Positions 33,221 to 43,688 of a DNA stretch of 64,000 bases are shown here, in pieces. Origin of the DNA: Quercus robur (lineage: Eukaryota; Streptophyta; Magnoliopsida; Fagales; Fagaceae). Location of the stretch: NCBI RefSeq assembly GCF_932294415.1, contig NC_065535.1, positions 27,126,782 through 27,190,781 of the forward strand. Direction: 5' to 3'. Every line of letters begins with the position of its first letter. The first letter of the stretch is position 1. Below the pieces are notes generated by a model. It made no database searches and was not told the origin of the DNA. It saw only the letters and a list, made by a program, of their open reading frames with translations. The position numbers were made by a program, and so were the translations under genes.

Positions 33221-34297
33221 TCACTGGTCATGCTGAGTTGTGAAGCTGTCAAGTGTAGCAGCCAAGACATCAATCTGGTCTTGCATGGCTCTCATCCTGT
33301 CAGAGTGCTCAGTTTGGACTGCCCTGATCCCATCAAGCCTTTCCAGAATGATCTGGAAAGCATCTGGAGGTGTGTCTGCAGAAGTTGAAGCTCTGTGTCT
33401 TTTGCCACTTCTCCTAGGTGTTGAAGTTGATGCAAGCCCTGCTGCCTCTGCTTCAGTCTCCATTGGGGCAGCCTCTCCTTCATCACTTTCATCTTCTTCT
33501 CCTGGAAGCCTAACACTTATCCTTTTGCAGGTAAGCTTGTTGATTGCAGAGGGTGTGGACATGGGACTGATGTCTTGAGGGATTGGAACACCCTTACTTC
33601 TAAAAATCCTCATTAGCAAACTGGGAAAGATCAATTTAGGCCTAGAGGTTGTTCTAGTCTCATCCACAATGGTGTCATAAATGTGGGAACTTATGTCTAT
33701 GAAGTTCTTTTCTTTGAGATCCATCAGAAAGACTGCTCTAGCACAATTGATTGTAGTCAATTTCTTAATGGGATAGAGGTTAAACATCATAATTATTGTA
33801 AGGCACCTCATGTCCACTGGAAAGGCAGTGGTATTCAAACATTTCCCTTCTCTCTGCCCACCTATCCTTTGTTGAACTGTTTCAATAGAGACACTCCTAT
33901 CCTTGTAATTGATAAATTCTTCATCATCTAATCCTTCAAGCCCTAATGCATCATCTATGACATGAGCATCCAAGACAAATTCTTTACCCCTCACCCAGCA
34001 ACTTAGTTCATTATCCTTTATCACAGCATTTGAGTAAAATTCCCTAATTAAGGGTTCACACACAACAGGGAAACCACTCAGAAGTTATTCCCATCCTCTT
34101 CCTTCAAAACAGCTGGGAATAAAAGTTTGCCTTAAGTCCTCCAAATCTACAAATCTCTCTTGAATGATTCCTGCATTCAAGAAGTTATCCTTGTATCTCT
34201 CAAAGTGGTGAACTGACCTAAACAATTTAGAATCCATCTTTAATCTTTTGTCAGCCTTCTTTGCAGTAGATTTCTTCTTCTGAGGTGAGGGAGCCAT
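33221..34297 (-). pseudogene. Second ORF of the gag-only element, 'putative plant transposon protein'-like, one in-frame stop
   Basis: The frame starts at ATG 34297 (M-A-P-S-P-Q-K-K-K-S) and ends at 33221, 358 codons. A single TAA at codon 71 (34087-34085) interrupts it; the reading is otherwise continuous and well conserved in style on both sides. The N-terminus is Lys-rich. The middle (F-E-R-Y-K-D-N-F-L-N-A-G-I-I-Q-E-R-F-V, R-E-F-Y-S-N-A, V-R-G-K-E-F, F-N-L-Y-P-I) resembles a family annotated across plants as putative plant transposon protein (Pfam Transposase_32, from memory). The C-terminal third has an acidic stretch, a basic R-R-S-G-K-R-H-R patch and a predicted coiled coil (I-L-E-R-L-D-G-I-R...). 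Enzymatic function is unknown. The stop may be a mutation of this copy or a read-through site. Confidence 0.65.
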
Positions 34298-34439
34298 CTG
34301 TGAACAATCAGAAAAGGCCACAACAACATAGAGCAATATATGTGCATAACCAGTCAGTACCATGTAATTAATCAAAGAGATATCAACCATACAAATGAAC
34401 TTTAAAAACTTATACAACAAGCTACTAAGTTCAAACACA

Positions 34440-36330
34440 TGGAAAAACCAAGCCTAGGATAGGAAACACATGAACAACATGGTGAAACTATCCTAAAGGC
34501 AGATAAATAACATTGAGACAGATAATGGAAAAATGATATGACACACAAACAGTATATTGAGCCTAACAGAAGCTCCCAATAGATTAACACACTAGAACAT
34601 GCAAATCACAACCTCAAAATGAACCAATAGAAACAACTCAACAGCTCAAAGTTCTGATTAAAATAAAAGAAGCACTTAGCAAGGCACAAGATGAAGAGCA
34701 ATAAGGATAAGACAAACATCAACACAAACTATAGTAACAGCATCCACAAGCTAGGCATGAATAAGGAGCAGAAACCGAAACATAAACCCATTTCAAAAAC
34801 ACAATCATATGCGAAAAATCAAAGGGTAAAAGTACAAAATCAAGTAGAAAAGAGTGTAAAACAGAAAACCCATACCTGTAACTTGACGATTTTGAGCTAT
34901 AAGAGTGCAACAATAGAGATTGGAAATGGGAGCACGGAGTGTTTGGGAGGGAGAGAGTTTAGAGAGAAGATGAACAGTCACAAAAGTTCGAGGGAAAACT
35001 GAAAAAAGTTTAAAAACTGCTCCTGTTTCTGCAAAACACGCGATTTTCGTGACTTGATTCAGTCGCCACACAGTCGCCAGCTCAAGCCGCCAAAGCACTC
35101 AAGAACAAAATTTTGAAAAATTTTTCTAAGTGTTTTTCGCGACTGGAAGGTCTACCCGCGAGTGAGTCGCGAGCTGAGCCGCGAAAATCTCTGAGTGAAC
35201 CTCGCGACTGGACCTTCCACTCGCGAACAAGTCGCCAAAAATGACCAGCGAAGATGCGACTGAGGCTCGCAACTTGACATACCCGCGACTGAGCCGCCAA
35301 AACAGGGCAAAACAGAATTTTTGAAATTTTCATATTTTTCAAACAAAATACTTTCCAAAAACACCTAAAACACTCAAAAATCTTTTTGTGCTTGAATTAA
35401 CAAAGATTGAGCATGTGAAAACACATTTTATCAAGTACAATCACACAAATGAATATGGCATTTATTGAACATAAACTTGTGTGTTGTGTGTGGATATCAA
35501 CAATGAGATAGTCCTTTGTCTAATGTGAAGCTTCAATGATCAATTCAACCAAGGCATACACAATTAGCACTAGATCATGTAACCCATCTCAATTATAGAA
35601 ATATGTATATATGACCTCCCACATAACTTGATAGCATAACTTGGAGCTTAACATTTTACTCCACTTTCAATCATAACATTTGATCTTTTTGATCTTTTGA
35701 GGCAATCATCTCTCATTGTGAGAGGGATATATAACATTTCTCTTTGAAGAACAGGCCTTTGGCCTTTTTGAATGAACATTCACTTTTAATATAAGGTCGC
35801 TTACCCTTTTTCCTAGTCAAATACAAGAATGTGCGACAGGCTTTTGCAGCTCAATATCTCTTTTCATTTGGAGATTTACATTTGGTGAGCTCTTTTTAGC
35901 AAAACAAAAATAAAAAGTGGGAAGATATATAGACACAAGTCTATGCATGTCTCAAGATCAACATAACCATTCACTAATCATTCATGCCAAGTTTGAAGAT
36001 CTATTTACAACAATCACATAGATTTCAAGATTTTTCCCACAGTGATATGAGTGCATGAAAACAAGCAATGCTCGAAAATGCACAAAGCCATTTGCACAAA
36101 GGTACAAGGCAAAACAAGTTTTGAGACAAAACTCAACAAAGTCAATCAAGCTTTTTGATTTTCTAATTTTTATGTGATTTTTGGATTTTTGACACAAGAA
36201 ACAAAAAGATTGAAAAAAAAAATTAAGAAATATTCACAAGAAGACAAGCAAACAACCAACAACAAAAACAGCAAGCTTACCAAACAAACATAGTCACAAA
36301 GCATAGGAAGTATTAATGCATGGACATGTT
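34440..36330 (-). other. Element interior between gag and the second ORF
   Basis: About 1.9 kb with no conserved coding sequence. It includes a GC-richer patch at 35030-35310 packed with TCGCGA/CGCGAC/TCGCCA motifs that recalls the motif cluster in the LTRs. Confidence 0.6.
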
Positions 36331-36337
36331 GTAATGC

Positions 36338-38308
36338 TTATGCATGAGTACCCTTATTCACCCACACGTCACTTGCGTTTGGGGTGATTTCCTTATAGGA
36401 TTGGGTACGAGAGTTAGGGCTTTCAAACCTTCGTGAGAAGCTTTCCAAGCAGTTGGTGAATGCACCAATCATCTTCATCACGTTCATCATTCCGGGATCT
36501 CCATTTTGACCTCTAGATTGATCACCTGCCCAAATTCTTCTATCATTTCTGGGTCCTCCTGACCTTTGAGGAGTTGCACTGTTCTTTGCTCTCAGCTTTT
36601 GGCAATTTGGTCGAGTGTGCCCTTGAATTCCGCAATAATGGCACACATACGTTCCTCTAGGACCTCTTTGTGGTCGTGGACGTGACTTGGCACGAGATTC
36701 AGACCTGCCCACAGACTGATTACGATGATTCAGCATCCGTTGGTCCACCACATTCTTCTTCTTCTCCACCTCGAGCTTCACACCAGTAAGGTCAGCTACA
36801 ACTGGATCTTTGGCCTTTACAAACTTCACTTCTTTAGTGACATTTCCAGATGAACTACTTCCTCCGGTATATCCCAATCCGGATTTGTCTGAAAGGCTCT
36901 TTTGAGATGATATAACATCATCTAGCTTCTTGGTGGTGACCCTCTCTATTTTAGCATTTGCTTGCACAACCTCATTCTCAAGAAATCTCACTTTAGTGTA
37001 AGCTTCGGACAACTCACCATTCAGTGTTTCTATCTCACATTTGGCCTCCCTATATCGAATTAGGAGACTTTTGTAGTCCTCCTCAGCCTTCTTCATTTTT
37101 CTCACAGCAGCCTTGGCCACCCTTGTGTATTCACTCGACTTCTCCAAGAGTGAGTTATAATTCTCTTGAAGATTTACTGTGCTTTCTTCTTCTTCAGCTT
37201 CTGATTCTTCAACAATTCCTAGTGATTCATCATCACTATGTTCTCCAAGGTCTCGTACAAGCAAATTCAACTCATCTGAAGACTCAACATGAGCAATAGT
37301 CATAAAAGCTGAATAGTTCCCCTCTCCATCACAGCTTTCTTCAGATTTTGAGTCAGACGAGTCTGAGTCACTCAAGGTCGTGGCATACACTTTGCCTTTT
37401 GATTTCAAATAATTCGGACATTCCTTCTTAAAGTGTCCATGCCCGTTACATTCAAAACAAGTGACACCTTGTGTGGATTGGGATTCTTTTCCATCTTTCT
37501 TTTTGAAATCCCTCTTCTCCCTTACAGAATTTTGGAATTTTCTTTTATCATCAAATTTGCCATTATTTTTGAATTTCAAAAACTTTCTGAAATTTTTGAC
37601 AAGGTAGGCTACATCTTTGTCAACCATATCTTCTCCCGATGAGTCTTGATCTTCCACCTTCTCATTAATGGTCTTTAGAGCAAGGGATTTACTCTTCCGT
37701 TGATTGGGCAGCGACATCTCATAAGTCTGCAGAGAACCAACCAGCTCCTGTACTTTGATGTCGTCAAGATCCTTGCTCTCTTCAATGGCTGTCACTTTAG
37801 CACGAAAACTTTCCGGCAATGATCGAAGGATCTTCCTTACAATCTTTGAGTCCTCCGTTTTCTCCCCCAAGTTAAACTTACTGACAACCACCTCATTTAG
37901 CTTCCCATAGAAAGAGTCAAAAGACTCATCCTCACTCATTTTAAGCTCCTCAAACCGAGTGGTCAGCATTTGTAACTTGGTGTCTTTCACTTTCTTCGTG
38001 CCTTCATAAGTGGTTTCCAGAATCTCCCATGCTTCTTTGGCAATGGTGATGTGAGAAATTCTGTGAAATTCATCTGGAGACACACCACAGAAAATAGCAT
38101 TGAGTGCTTTACTGTTAGCATTAGATGCAGCAAGTGCTGCCTTATCCCATGTGGATTTGGCTGCCTCAGGTTTGGTCCAACCAATCTCAACAGCATCCCA
38201 AACGGATTCATCAATAGAACACAGAAAAGCTCTCATACGAACTTTCCAAAAAGCATAATTACTACCATCAAAATATGGAGGTGCATTTAGGGATTGAGAC
38301 CTATCCAT
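36338..38308 (-). CDS. Ty1/copia-type gag polyprotein, full length (656 aa)
   Basis: The frame is open from ATG 38308, 56 bases after the primer site, to TAA at 36338. Residues 1-240 match the copia gag core (UBN2/DUF4219-like), with P-P-Y-F-D-G-S-N-Y-A-F-W-K-V-R-M near the start and the E-A-W-E-I-L-E-T-T-Y-E-G block at 92-103. A CCHC zinc knuckle C-F-E-C-N-G-H-G-H-F-K-K-E-C lies at about 284-297, an acidic region and a coiled coil at 385-460, and a second knuckle C-H-Y-C-G-I-Q-G-H-T-R-P-N-C at about 556-569. It ends where related autonomous elements continue into protease. Gag builds the virus-like particle and binds RNA. The intact frame suggests recent selection or recent insertion. Confidence 0.93.
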   Translation of the reverse strand: MDRSQSLNAPPYFDGSNYAFWKVRMRAFLCSIDESVWDAVEIGWTKPEAAKSTWDKAALAASNANSKALNAIFCGVSPDEFHRISHITIAKEAWEILETTYEGTKKVKDTKLQMLTTRFEELKMSEDESFDSFYGKLNEVVVSKFNLGEKTEDSKIVRKILRSLPESFRAKVTAIEESKDLDDIKVQELVGSLQTYEMSLPNQRKSKSLALKTINEKVEDQDSSGEDMVDKDVAYLVKNFRKFLKFKNNGKFDDKRKFQNSVREKRDFKKKDGKESQSTQGVTCFECNGHGHFKKECPNYLKSKGKVYATTLSDSDSSDSKSEESCDGEGNYSAFMTIAHVESSDELNLLVRDLGEHSDDESLGIVEESEAEEEESTVNLQENYNSLLEKSSEYTRVAKAAVRKMKKAEEDYKSLLIRYREAKCEIETLNGELSEAYTKVRFLENEVVQANAKIERVTTKKLDDVISSQKSLSDKSGLGYTGGSSSSGNVTKEVKFVKAKDPVVADLTGVKLEVEKKKNVVDQRMLNHRNQSVGRSESRAKSRPRPQRGPRGTYVCHYCGIQGHTRPNCQKLRAKNSATPQRSGGPRNDRRIWAGDQSRGQNGDPGMMNVMKMIGAFTNCLESFSRRFESPNSRTQSYKEITPNASDVWVNKGTHA

Positions 38309-38363
38309 CTCAAAAGGGAGTCAAGGATCACACAATGGTAATGAAACCAACAGCAGTGTACCC

Positions 38364-38375
38364 GCTCTGATACCA
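38364..38375 (-). promoter_or_regulatory. Primer-binding site (initiator tRNA-Met) of the gag-only element
   Basis: The minus strand reads TGGTATCAGAGC, two bases after the inner end of the 5' LTR. Confidence 0.93.
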
Positions 38376-38377
38376 AT

Positions 38378-39509
38378 TGAAAGTTCAAAAACGTGTACAA
38401 AACACCTTTGAACGTTTAGACCCCCAAAATACAACTTAACCAACTCAAGCAATATGTCAAACAACTAGTGTGCGGAAACTTAACACATGCTATAATATGA
38501 AATTGGTTAAACAACTATCTAAGCCATAACAAAATAAAACCACAGCAGATAATGTAAAGGCAGAGATAGAGAGGAAGGAAGATGCAAACACACAGACAAC
38601 ACGCGATGTGTTATCGAAGAGGAAACCGAAGTCCTCGGCGAAAAACCTCTCCGCCGCCCTCCAAGCAGTAATCAATCCACTAGAAAATACAGTTGGGATA
38701 CAAGGACAGCAATAGACCCTCTAAGCCTAATCTACCCAGTGCACCTAAGCCCTCCAAGCTTCTTGCTCCAACGAGGTTGCGCCGAACCTTTTTCTTTTCT
38801 AGCTTCCCAGATCCCGCTACTAGACCGTAGCATCAACCAATGAAGATTGGCTCCTTCCTAACTACTTCCCAGAACTCCAAACGACTGTCTCACAGGGATG
38901 ATAATGGTGAGAACCAGGTTTGGTATAATGCCTCTCAAGGATTTGACAATGGAGAGGAAGAGAGTAAGGGAATTTGAAGAGACTCTAAGGTATAGATTGT
39001 GGGTGAAACAATCTGATTTTTCTTTAGGGTTTCTCTCTCAAAATTCTCTCTGGAAGCTCTCTTTCAATCGTGGGTTAAAGGGTTATTTATACTGGAGTGG
39101 AGAGGAATGTGAAACGTCAGGTTTTGGCAAAACAGGGGTGGCTCGCGACTTGACCTCGCGGCTTGACCAAGTCGCGAGATCCAGTCGCGAGTTAACCGTA
39201 TGGCCAGTTGTCCTGTTTTATCCTGTAGTGCTCCAGCTAGCATGACTGTTCATCTTCCAGCATGCTTGGCACATGTGCAGCTTCTGGCGGCTTGTAGCCG
39301 CAAGTCCACCCGCGAGTCCCAGCCGCGACACTCTGTTTTCTTGCATACTCTTGAGCAATCTTCACTCTATCTCACTCACTACCCTTACAACAAACCCACC
39401 TAAATACAGGGTTACTAAATGCTGAATTACAAGCAAATTTGGCACGGAATAAAGCCAATAAGATGGTGGAATAAAGCCAATAAGATGGTTGAATAAATTC
39501 AACCTTACA
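38378..39509 (-). repeat. 5' LTR of the gag-only element (1,132 bp)
   Basis: The partner of 31266-32375. It is 22 bp longer because of a tandem copy of a gataagatgg...gccaa segment near its outer end (about 39455-39490). Confidence 0.95.
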
Positions 39510-39514
39510 CCTAT

Positions 39515-40560
39515 TCGTCCCCATTAGGAACCATCAGGTTCCTAATAGAGAGAGAGTGAGATAAGAAAGTGAGGAGGGAGAGGATTCACATTCAATCTCG
39601 AATGGGTTTCAAATCTACTTGGAAACCCAGACCACACACTACACAACCAAAAAACTGACCCACCACCTACAAACACAGCTGATCCCACATTGCTCCATCA
39701 CTAGCTAAGGAACCATGTCCCACCGACAATTTGGAAGAACGAAAGAAAGAAACCATGGGGTTCTACGGAGAGAGGAATAGAGAACAGCAGAAAAGAAAGA
39801 AGAAAAAGAAAGAAGAAGAAGAAGAAGAAGAAAGAAGAAGAAAAGAAATAAGAGGTAGAGAAATAGTGATCTGGGAAGAGAAAGAAGAAGAAGAAGAAAG
39901 AATGGGAGGTGGAGAAACTGAGAGAGAGATCTAGGGGGAAGAAAAAGAAAAAGAAACAAGTACAAACAAAAACACCATTTTTTTGTTTTTAATTATGTTT
40001 TTTTTTAATTAATAAATTTATTTTTTTAAGTTAGAGGTTGTCGTGATGCTAATGTGACATTTTTAAATATTATTTTAATGGACACATCAGTATTTATTGT
40101 GTCAACAGTACACTCTGTTTGCCATGTATGATATTTCTGTTAAGTGAGCTACGGTAGGGACTAAAATGGAACGCTTTTTTCATTTAGGGACTAAAAGTGG
40201 TTAAATAAAAAAGTAGGGACCAAAATGAGAATAGGGTCAAAATGTAGGGAAGAAAAATGTATTTCCGCTTTTTTTTTTTTTTTTGGAATCATATTACTTG
40301 TATAGGACAGATAAGAAATACTTTAATTACAACTCTAAGATTATAAAAACTCCACCTAAAAAACTATGTATCCAAGAACAATTGTGTACAAGGAGAAAGT
40401 CGACTACCTATGAACAAAAACAAACCAAGAGATGAGAAGTGAAGGGATCAAACTTGGGGTGGAACTTGAAGACTGTTGGGCCATCCTCTGTTTGGAAGAA
40501 AGAGGCCCCACCAGCCACCAAATTCCCTTTCGTCAGGGGGTGGCAATTGGCCTTTAAGCT
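39515..40560. other. Intergenic; purine-rich and repeat-like sequence
   Basis: 39525-39565 contains the inverted pair ttaggaacc/ggttcctaa. 39735-39960 is almost pure A/G on the plus strand (gaagaagaa, gaaagaa), which opens frames by composition only. 40140-40260 has the repeated phrase agggac(t/c)(a)aaatg, common in plant repeats. No gene is supported. Confidence 0.5.
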
Positions 40561-40700
40561 ATGGAAAATGCTAGAATCACAACTTGCTCACATAGCAAGT
40601 CGTGAGTAGTGAAGTAAAATTGATGGGTCCACAACTCTACCACTCATAACTTGCCATGTGAGTAAGTTATGACAAAAGTTGTGGTTCTAGCGTTACTTTT
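40561..40700. mobile_element. Short MITE, ~135 bp, with ~20-bp inverted ends
   Basis: The left end aatgctagaatcacaactt is the inverse of the right end aagttgtggttctagcgtt, with three mismatches. Flanks tttaagctat and tttaagccat match at 9 of 10 bases, suggesting a 9-10 bp Mutator-type duplication. The exact ends are uncertain by a few bases. Confidence 0.65.
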
Positions 40701-40959
40701 AAGCCATTTATCACCATATTGATCATAGAAAGCTTTCTTTTGGGTCACTAAACCTACCTTAAAACCAACAAATAATAAAATGAGATTAGAAATTGTGATT
40801 CCTTATTAAAGGAAAGGACATAAGAACAAGGCATTTTGTAAAGCCTTAAAAAGTTTATAATCTAGAATACCCAGATGATAAAATGTAAATTTAATTTCTA
40901 GGGTACCAAATAAGAGAAAAGAAAAACACTCATTTTTATTATTGGACAAAGAAAAACAT

Positions 40960-41280
40960 TACTTCATATTTTGAAAATCTTACCGTTGAATTACATGTTC
41001 TTTACACATTTAATACACATGTCAAATTTTATGTCAATCAAATATTATTTACTATATGATCTATAAACTTCTATTTTATACACAATTTTAAACTACAAAA
41101 ACTTGCAATTTAAGCAATTTATTAATGACATAGCTATTGATCTTTAATTTTCTAGAAATTTTGCAAGCATGGAGGATATAAGAAAAAGATGTAATCTAAT
41201 GATGGATTTATCAAAATTCATCTCCAATAAAAAAATATTGAGTAAGGTTATAAGCTAAACTTACAATTAATTTTATAGTT
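40960..41280. mobile_element. Diverged relative of the MITE at 19536-19913
   Basis: It shares, in the same order, aattacatgttctt, catgtcaa(a)tttttatgtcaat, tgacatagctattgatcttta, aaattttgcaag and gtaatctaatgatggattt. The terminal inverted repeats are largely eroded. Confidence 0.6.
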
Positions 41281-41778
41281 AAACTTTTTTTTTTTTTATC
41301 AAGAAATTACATATGGAAACCAAGAACGAAACTAAAGGGGCCCCGAGCTCCCCTGATTTTTTTTTTTAAATTCTTGTTTTAGCAATCATAAATTCTACAT
41401 ATTTATACTTATTGGGCCCTAAGATTTGGAGGAAAGAAAAAAAAATACTACTAATTAATTTAATTCACTCTTAAAAATAGCCTAACCAATTGCAAGAATG
41501 GCCCAAGCAATAACCAAAAAAAAAAAAAAGTGTTGGATTTGGTGCATCTAATTGGTTTATTTATGTAGGGTGCCAATAGTAAAGAGTGGGTCTATGGGTC
41601 AGCGGGTGTTGTTGAACAATAAATAAAATTAAAGCTTGGTCATGCTTAGTTAATTTTGTCTTTTAGTTAAATTAATTGTATAATGAGATATAACATAATA
41701 CAAACTCAACAAATAATTAATTGTTAGAACCAGTAAATTGAGAACAAATAAATTTAAAAGTTAAAAAATTACTGCATA
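41281..41778. other. Intergenic, no feature recognised
   Basis: AT-rich sequence with T and A runs (41286-41299, 41518-41530). Nothing coding. Confidence 0.5.
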
Positions 41779-41904
41779 CCTTTGGTGCGATGGTCACTCC
41801 ACAGGTATAAGTGCTTCTGGGGTGTGGGGGGTAAAAGCTAGGGTTCAAGTCTCCAGGAGGAAGTTTCACACACATATATACTTAGATTAGGTTAGAGTTG
41901 AATT

Positions 41905-41943
<39 letters not shown>
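41779..41943 (+). mobile_element. tRNA-derived SINE with (TA)n tail
   Basis: A box A-like ttggtgcgatggtcact and a box B-like gggttcaagtctcc lie about 75 bases apart, with a tttcacacacatatatacttaga body and a TA-rich tail (41914-41943). The arrangement is that of tRNA-derived plant SINEs; I associate this particular sequence with Fagales genomes. No clear target duplication was found. Confidence 0.75.
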
Positions 41944-41947
<4 letters not shown>

Positions 41948-42700
41948 TAAAAACCTAATACTTTATAAATTGAGAACTAATAAATTTATATAGTTATACT
42001 TAGTGCATTATGCTTATAATTTTTGTGTTCTTCTTTACTTAGCAACAATAATGACATGATAAATACAATTGAAAAATCAATTAAATATTTAACTTTTAAA
42101 AGAAAAGATTCAAATTATTCAGAATCCAATACTAATATAAAATTGGCTTCAGCTTTATAAAATCAAAATGGAAAATGATCTCTTGATAAATTATTTAATT
42201 TTATAAAATGCGATATTTAGTACATAATCAATCATAGATGATTTATGAGATCTAAAATAAAGTCAAGTCCCTTTCAACAGATTATTGTATTGCAATGTAT
42301 TAAGAAGTTTGTTTTTGATGATGCCGAAAAAAAAATCACCAGTAAGCCACACAGTTCTCGCACACTCAAAACAACACCTGCACAACAAAAAGAGAAGACC
42401 TCGTAGAGAGCACCGGTGTGGTGCTGGCAAAATACCCTCTGAAAGTCAAGTTAGAACTTCTCACAACTCTAAAGTGTTAGAGCGGGGTCAATTATGCGTA
42501 CCTTGGTTTATGAGAGTATTGGAGCTTTTTATAGTAGTAAAGGATTGACCTCTTTTCCTTGGTGTAGAGTTCTTTTCCTTATAGGAATCCTCATAAGCGT
42601 ATTTTTCGGAATCGTTTCCTTATAGGAGTCTTTTTGATTAACACCAAGCATGGGGCACAAGATATTTCTTTATATATGCAAACGTGGAGACCAAGCAAGG
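41944..42700. other. Intergenic, no feature recognised
   Basis: AT-rich to 42300, then gradually richer in GC toward the minisatellite. An open stretch near 42285-42548 has no protein-like character. Confidence 0.45.
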
Positions 42701-42704
42701 CCAC

Positions 42705-43105
42705 GTCAAGGTCATCAGCTTCGTCTACTACCTCGTCGGGGTCGTCAGCTTTGCCTACTCCCTCATCAGGGTCATCAGCTTCGCCTACTACCTCGTTAGG
42801 GTCGTCAGCTTCGTCTACTCCCTCGTCGGGGTTGTCAACTTCGCCTACTCCCTCGTCGGGGTTGTCAGCTTCGCCTACTCCCTCGTCGAGGTCATCAGCT
42901 TTGCCTACTCCCTCATCAGGGTCGTCAGCTATGCCTACTACCTCGTTAGGATCGTTAGCTTCGCCTACTCCCTCATCAAGGTCGTCAACTTTGCCTACTC
43001 CCTCATCGGGGTCGTCAACTCTCATTAGGGTCGTCAGCTTCGCCTACTCCCTTATCGGGGTCGTCAGCTTCGCCTACTCCTCATCAAAGTCGTCAGCTTT
43101 GCCTT
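42705..43105. repeat. 30-bp GC-rich minisatellite, array 1 (~13 units)
   Basis: Units follow tcgcctactccctcgtcg + gggtcgtcagct with t/c and a/g variants, and one shortened unit near 43021. A 30-bp period keeps frames open on both strands: minus D-D-P-D-E-G-V-G-(K/E)-A and plus S-S-G-S-S-A-S-P-T-P. The variants change third and non-third positions alike, so coding is not supported. Confidence 0.93.
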
Positions 43106-43110
43106 AGTGG

Positions 43111-43147
43111 TATACTCATGGTCGCTCTAAGGGTTTATAAACCATGA
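43111..43147. other. Short hairpin next to the minisatellite
   Basis: ACTCATGG and CCATGAGT form an inverted pair around a 21-base loop, just after array 1 and just before the tcttgccgatgtgggac sequence. Confidence 0.6.
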
Positions 43148-43326
43148 GTGGGGCGCATCTCTTGCCGATGTGGGACTAGGGTGTCACAGGGTCAAAGCAC
43201 CCCAAAAATCCCAAACCCCACACTTAGTACTGAGAACAAAACCTTGCGGGCTTGGCTCTCCAAAGAGGACAAACAGCTTGCGGGTGGTCAGGAACAAAAT
43301 CCTCTCCCACAAAAAGGCGTTTTTGA

Positions 43327-43688
43327 GGGTAGTGCCCATCAAGAGTATTGTCTGCTTTAGGGTGGGGTGGGATTGGCTTGGCCATGTCCCGGACTCGACA
43401 CCCGCACGGTTTTGTTACCCCCATGCAGGGCATGCCTCTACCAGTACTACACATGTGTGGTAGTGGTAGAGGCATGCCCTGCACAGGGGTAACAAAACCG
43501 TGCGGGTGTCGAGTCTGGGACATGGCCAAGCCAATCCCACCCCACCCCAACCCAAAGTGGATGTGTAGTAGTGGTAGAGGCGTGCCCTACACAGGGGTAA
43601 CAAAACCGTGCGGGTGTCGAGTCCGGGACATGGCCAAGCCAATCCCACCCCACCCCAAAACGGACAATACTCTTGATGGGCACTGCCC
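43327..43688. mobile_element. Fold-back sequence inserted in the minisatellite, arms ~120 bp
   Basis: The left arm (43327-about 43448: gggtagtgcccatcaagag ... gacacccgcacggttttgtt) is the inverse of 43570-43688 (...aacaaaaccgtgcgggtgtc ... ctcttgatgggcactgccc), nearly perfectly. A second inverted partial copy lies at about 43458-43555. The segment is GC-rich and splits the 30-bp minisatellite into two arrays, as if inserted into it. No target duplication is certain. Confidence 0.8.

Larger units (their letters stand above)
31266..39509 (-). mobile_element. Near-intact 8.2-kb non-autonomous LTR retrotransposon (gag only plus an extra ORF), TSD CCTAT
   Basis: Two direct LTRs (31266-32375 and 38378-39509) flank a 6.0-kb interior, and the whole is bounded by a perfect 5-bp duplication CCTAT (31261-31265, 39510-39514). 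On the minus strand, the LTR starts TGTAAGG and ends TTTCA. The tRNA-Met primer site follows within two bases of the 5' LTR, and a purine tract precedes the 3' LTR. The interior encodes an intact copia-type gag (38308-36338). It has no trace of protease, integrase, reverse transcriptase or RNase H; where those should be there is an unrelated ORF (34297-33221). The two LTRs differ by roughly 20 substitutions and one 22-bp duplication by eye, so insertion is fairly recent. It would need pol proteins from a related element to move. Confidence 0.92.

Noticed and set aside
33182..33931. Plus-strand frames of 68-112 codons
   Set aside because: They are antisense of the element's second ORF.
39705..39965. 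Leu/Phe-rich and Glu/Lys-rich frames
   Set aside because: The region is almost pure purine on one strand, so frames stay open by composition alone.
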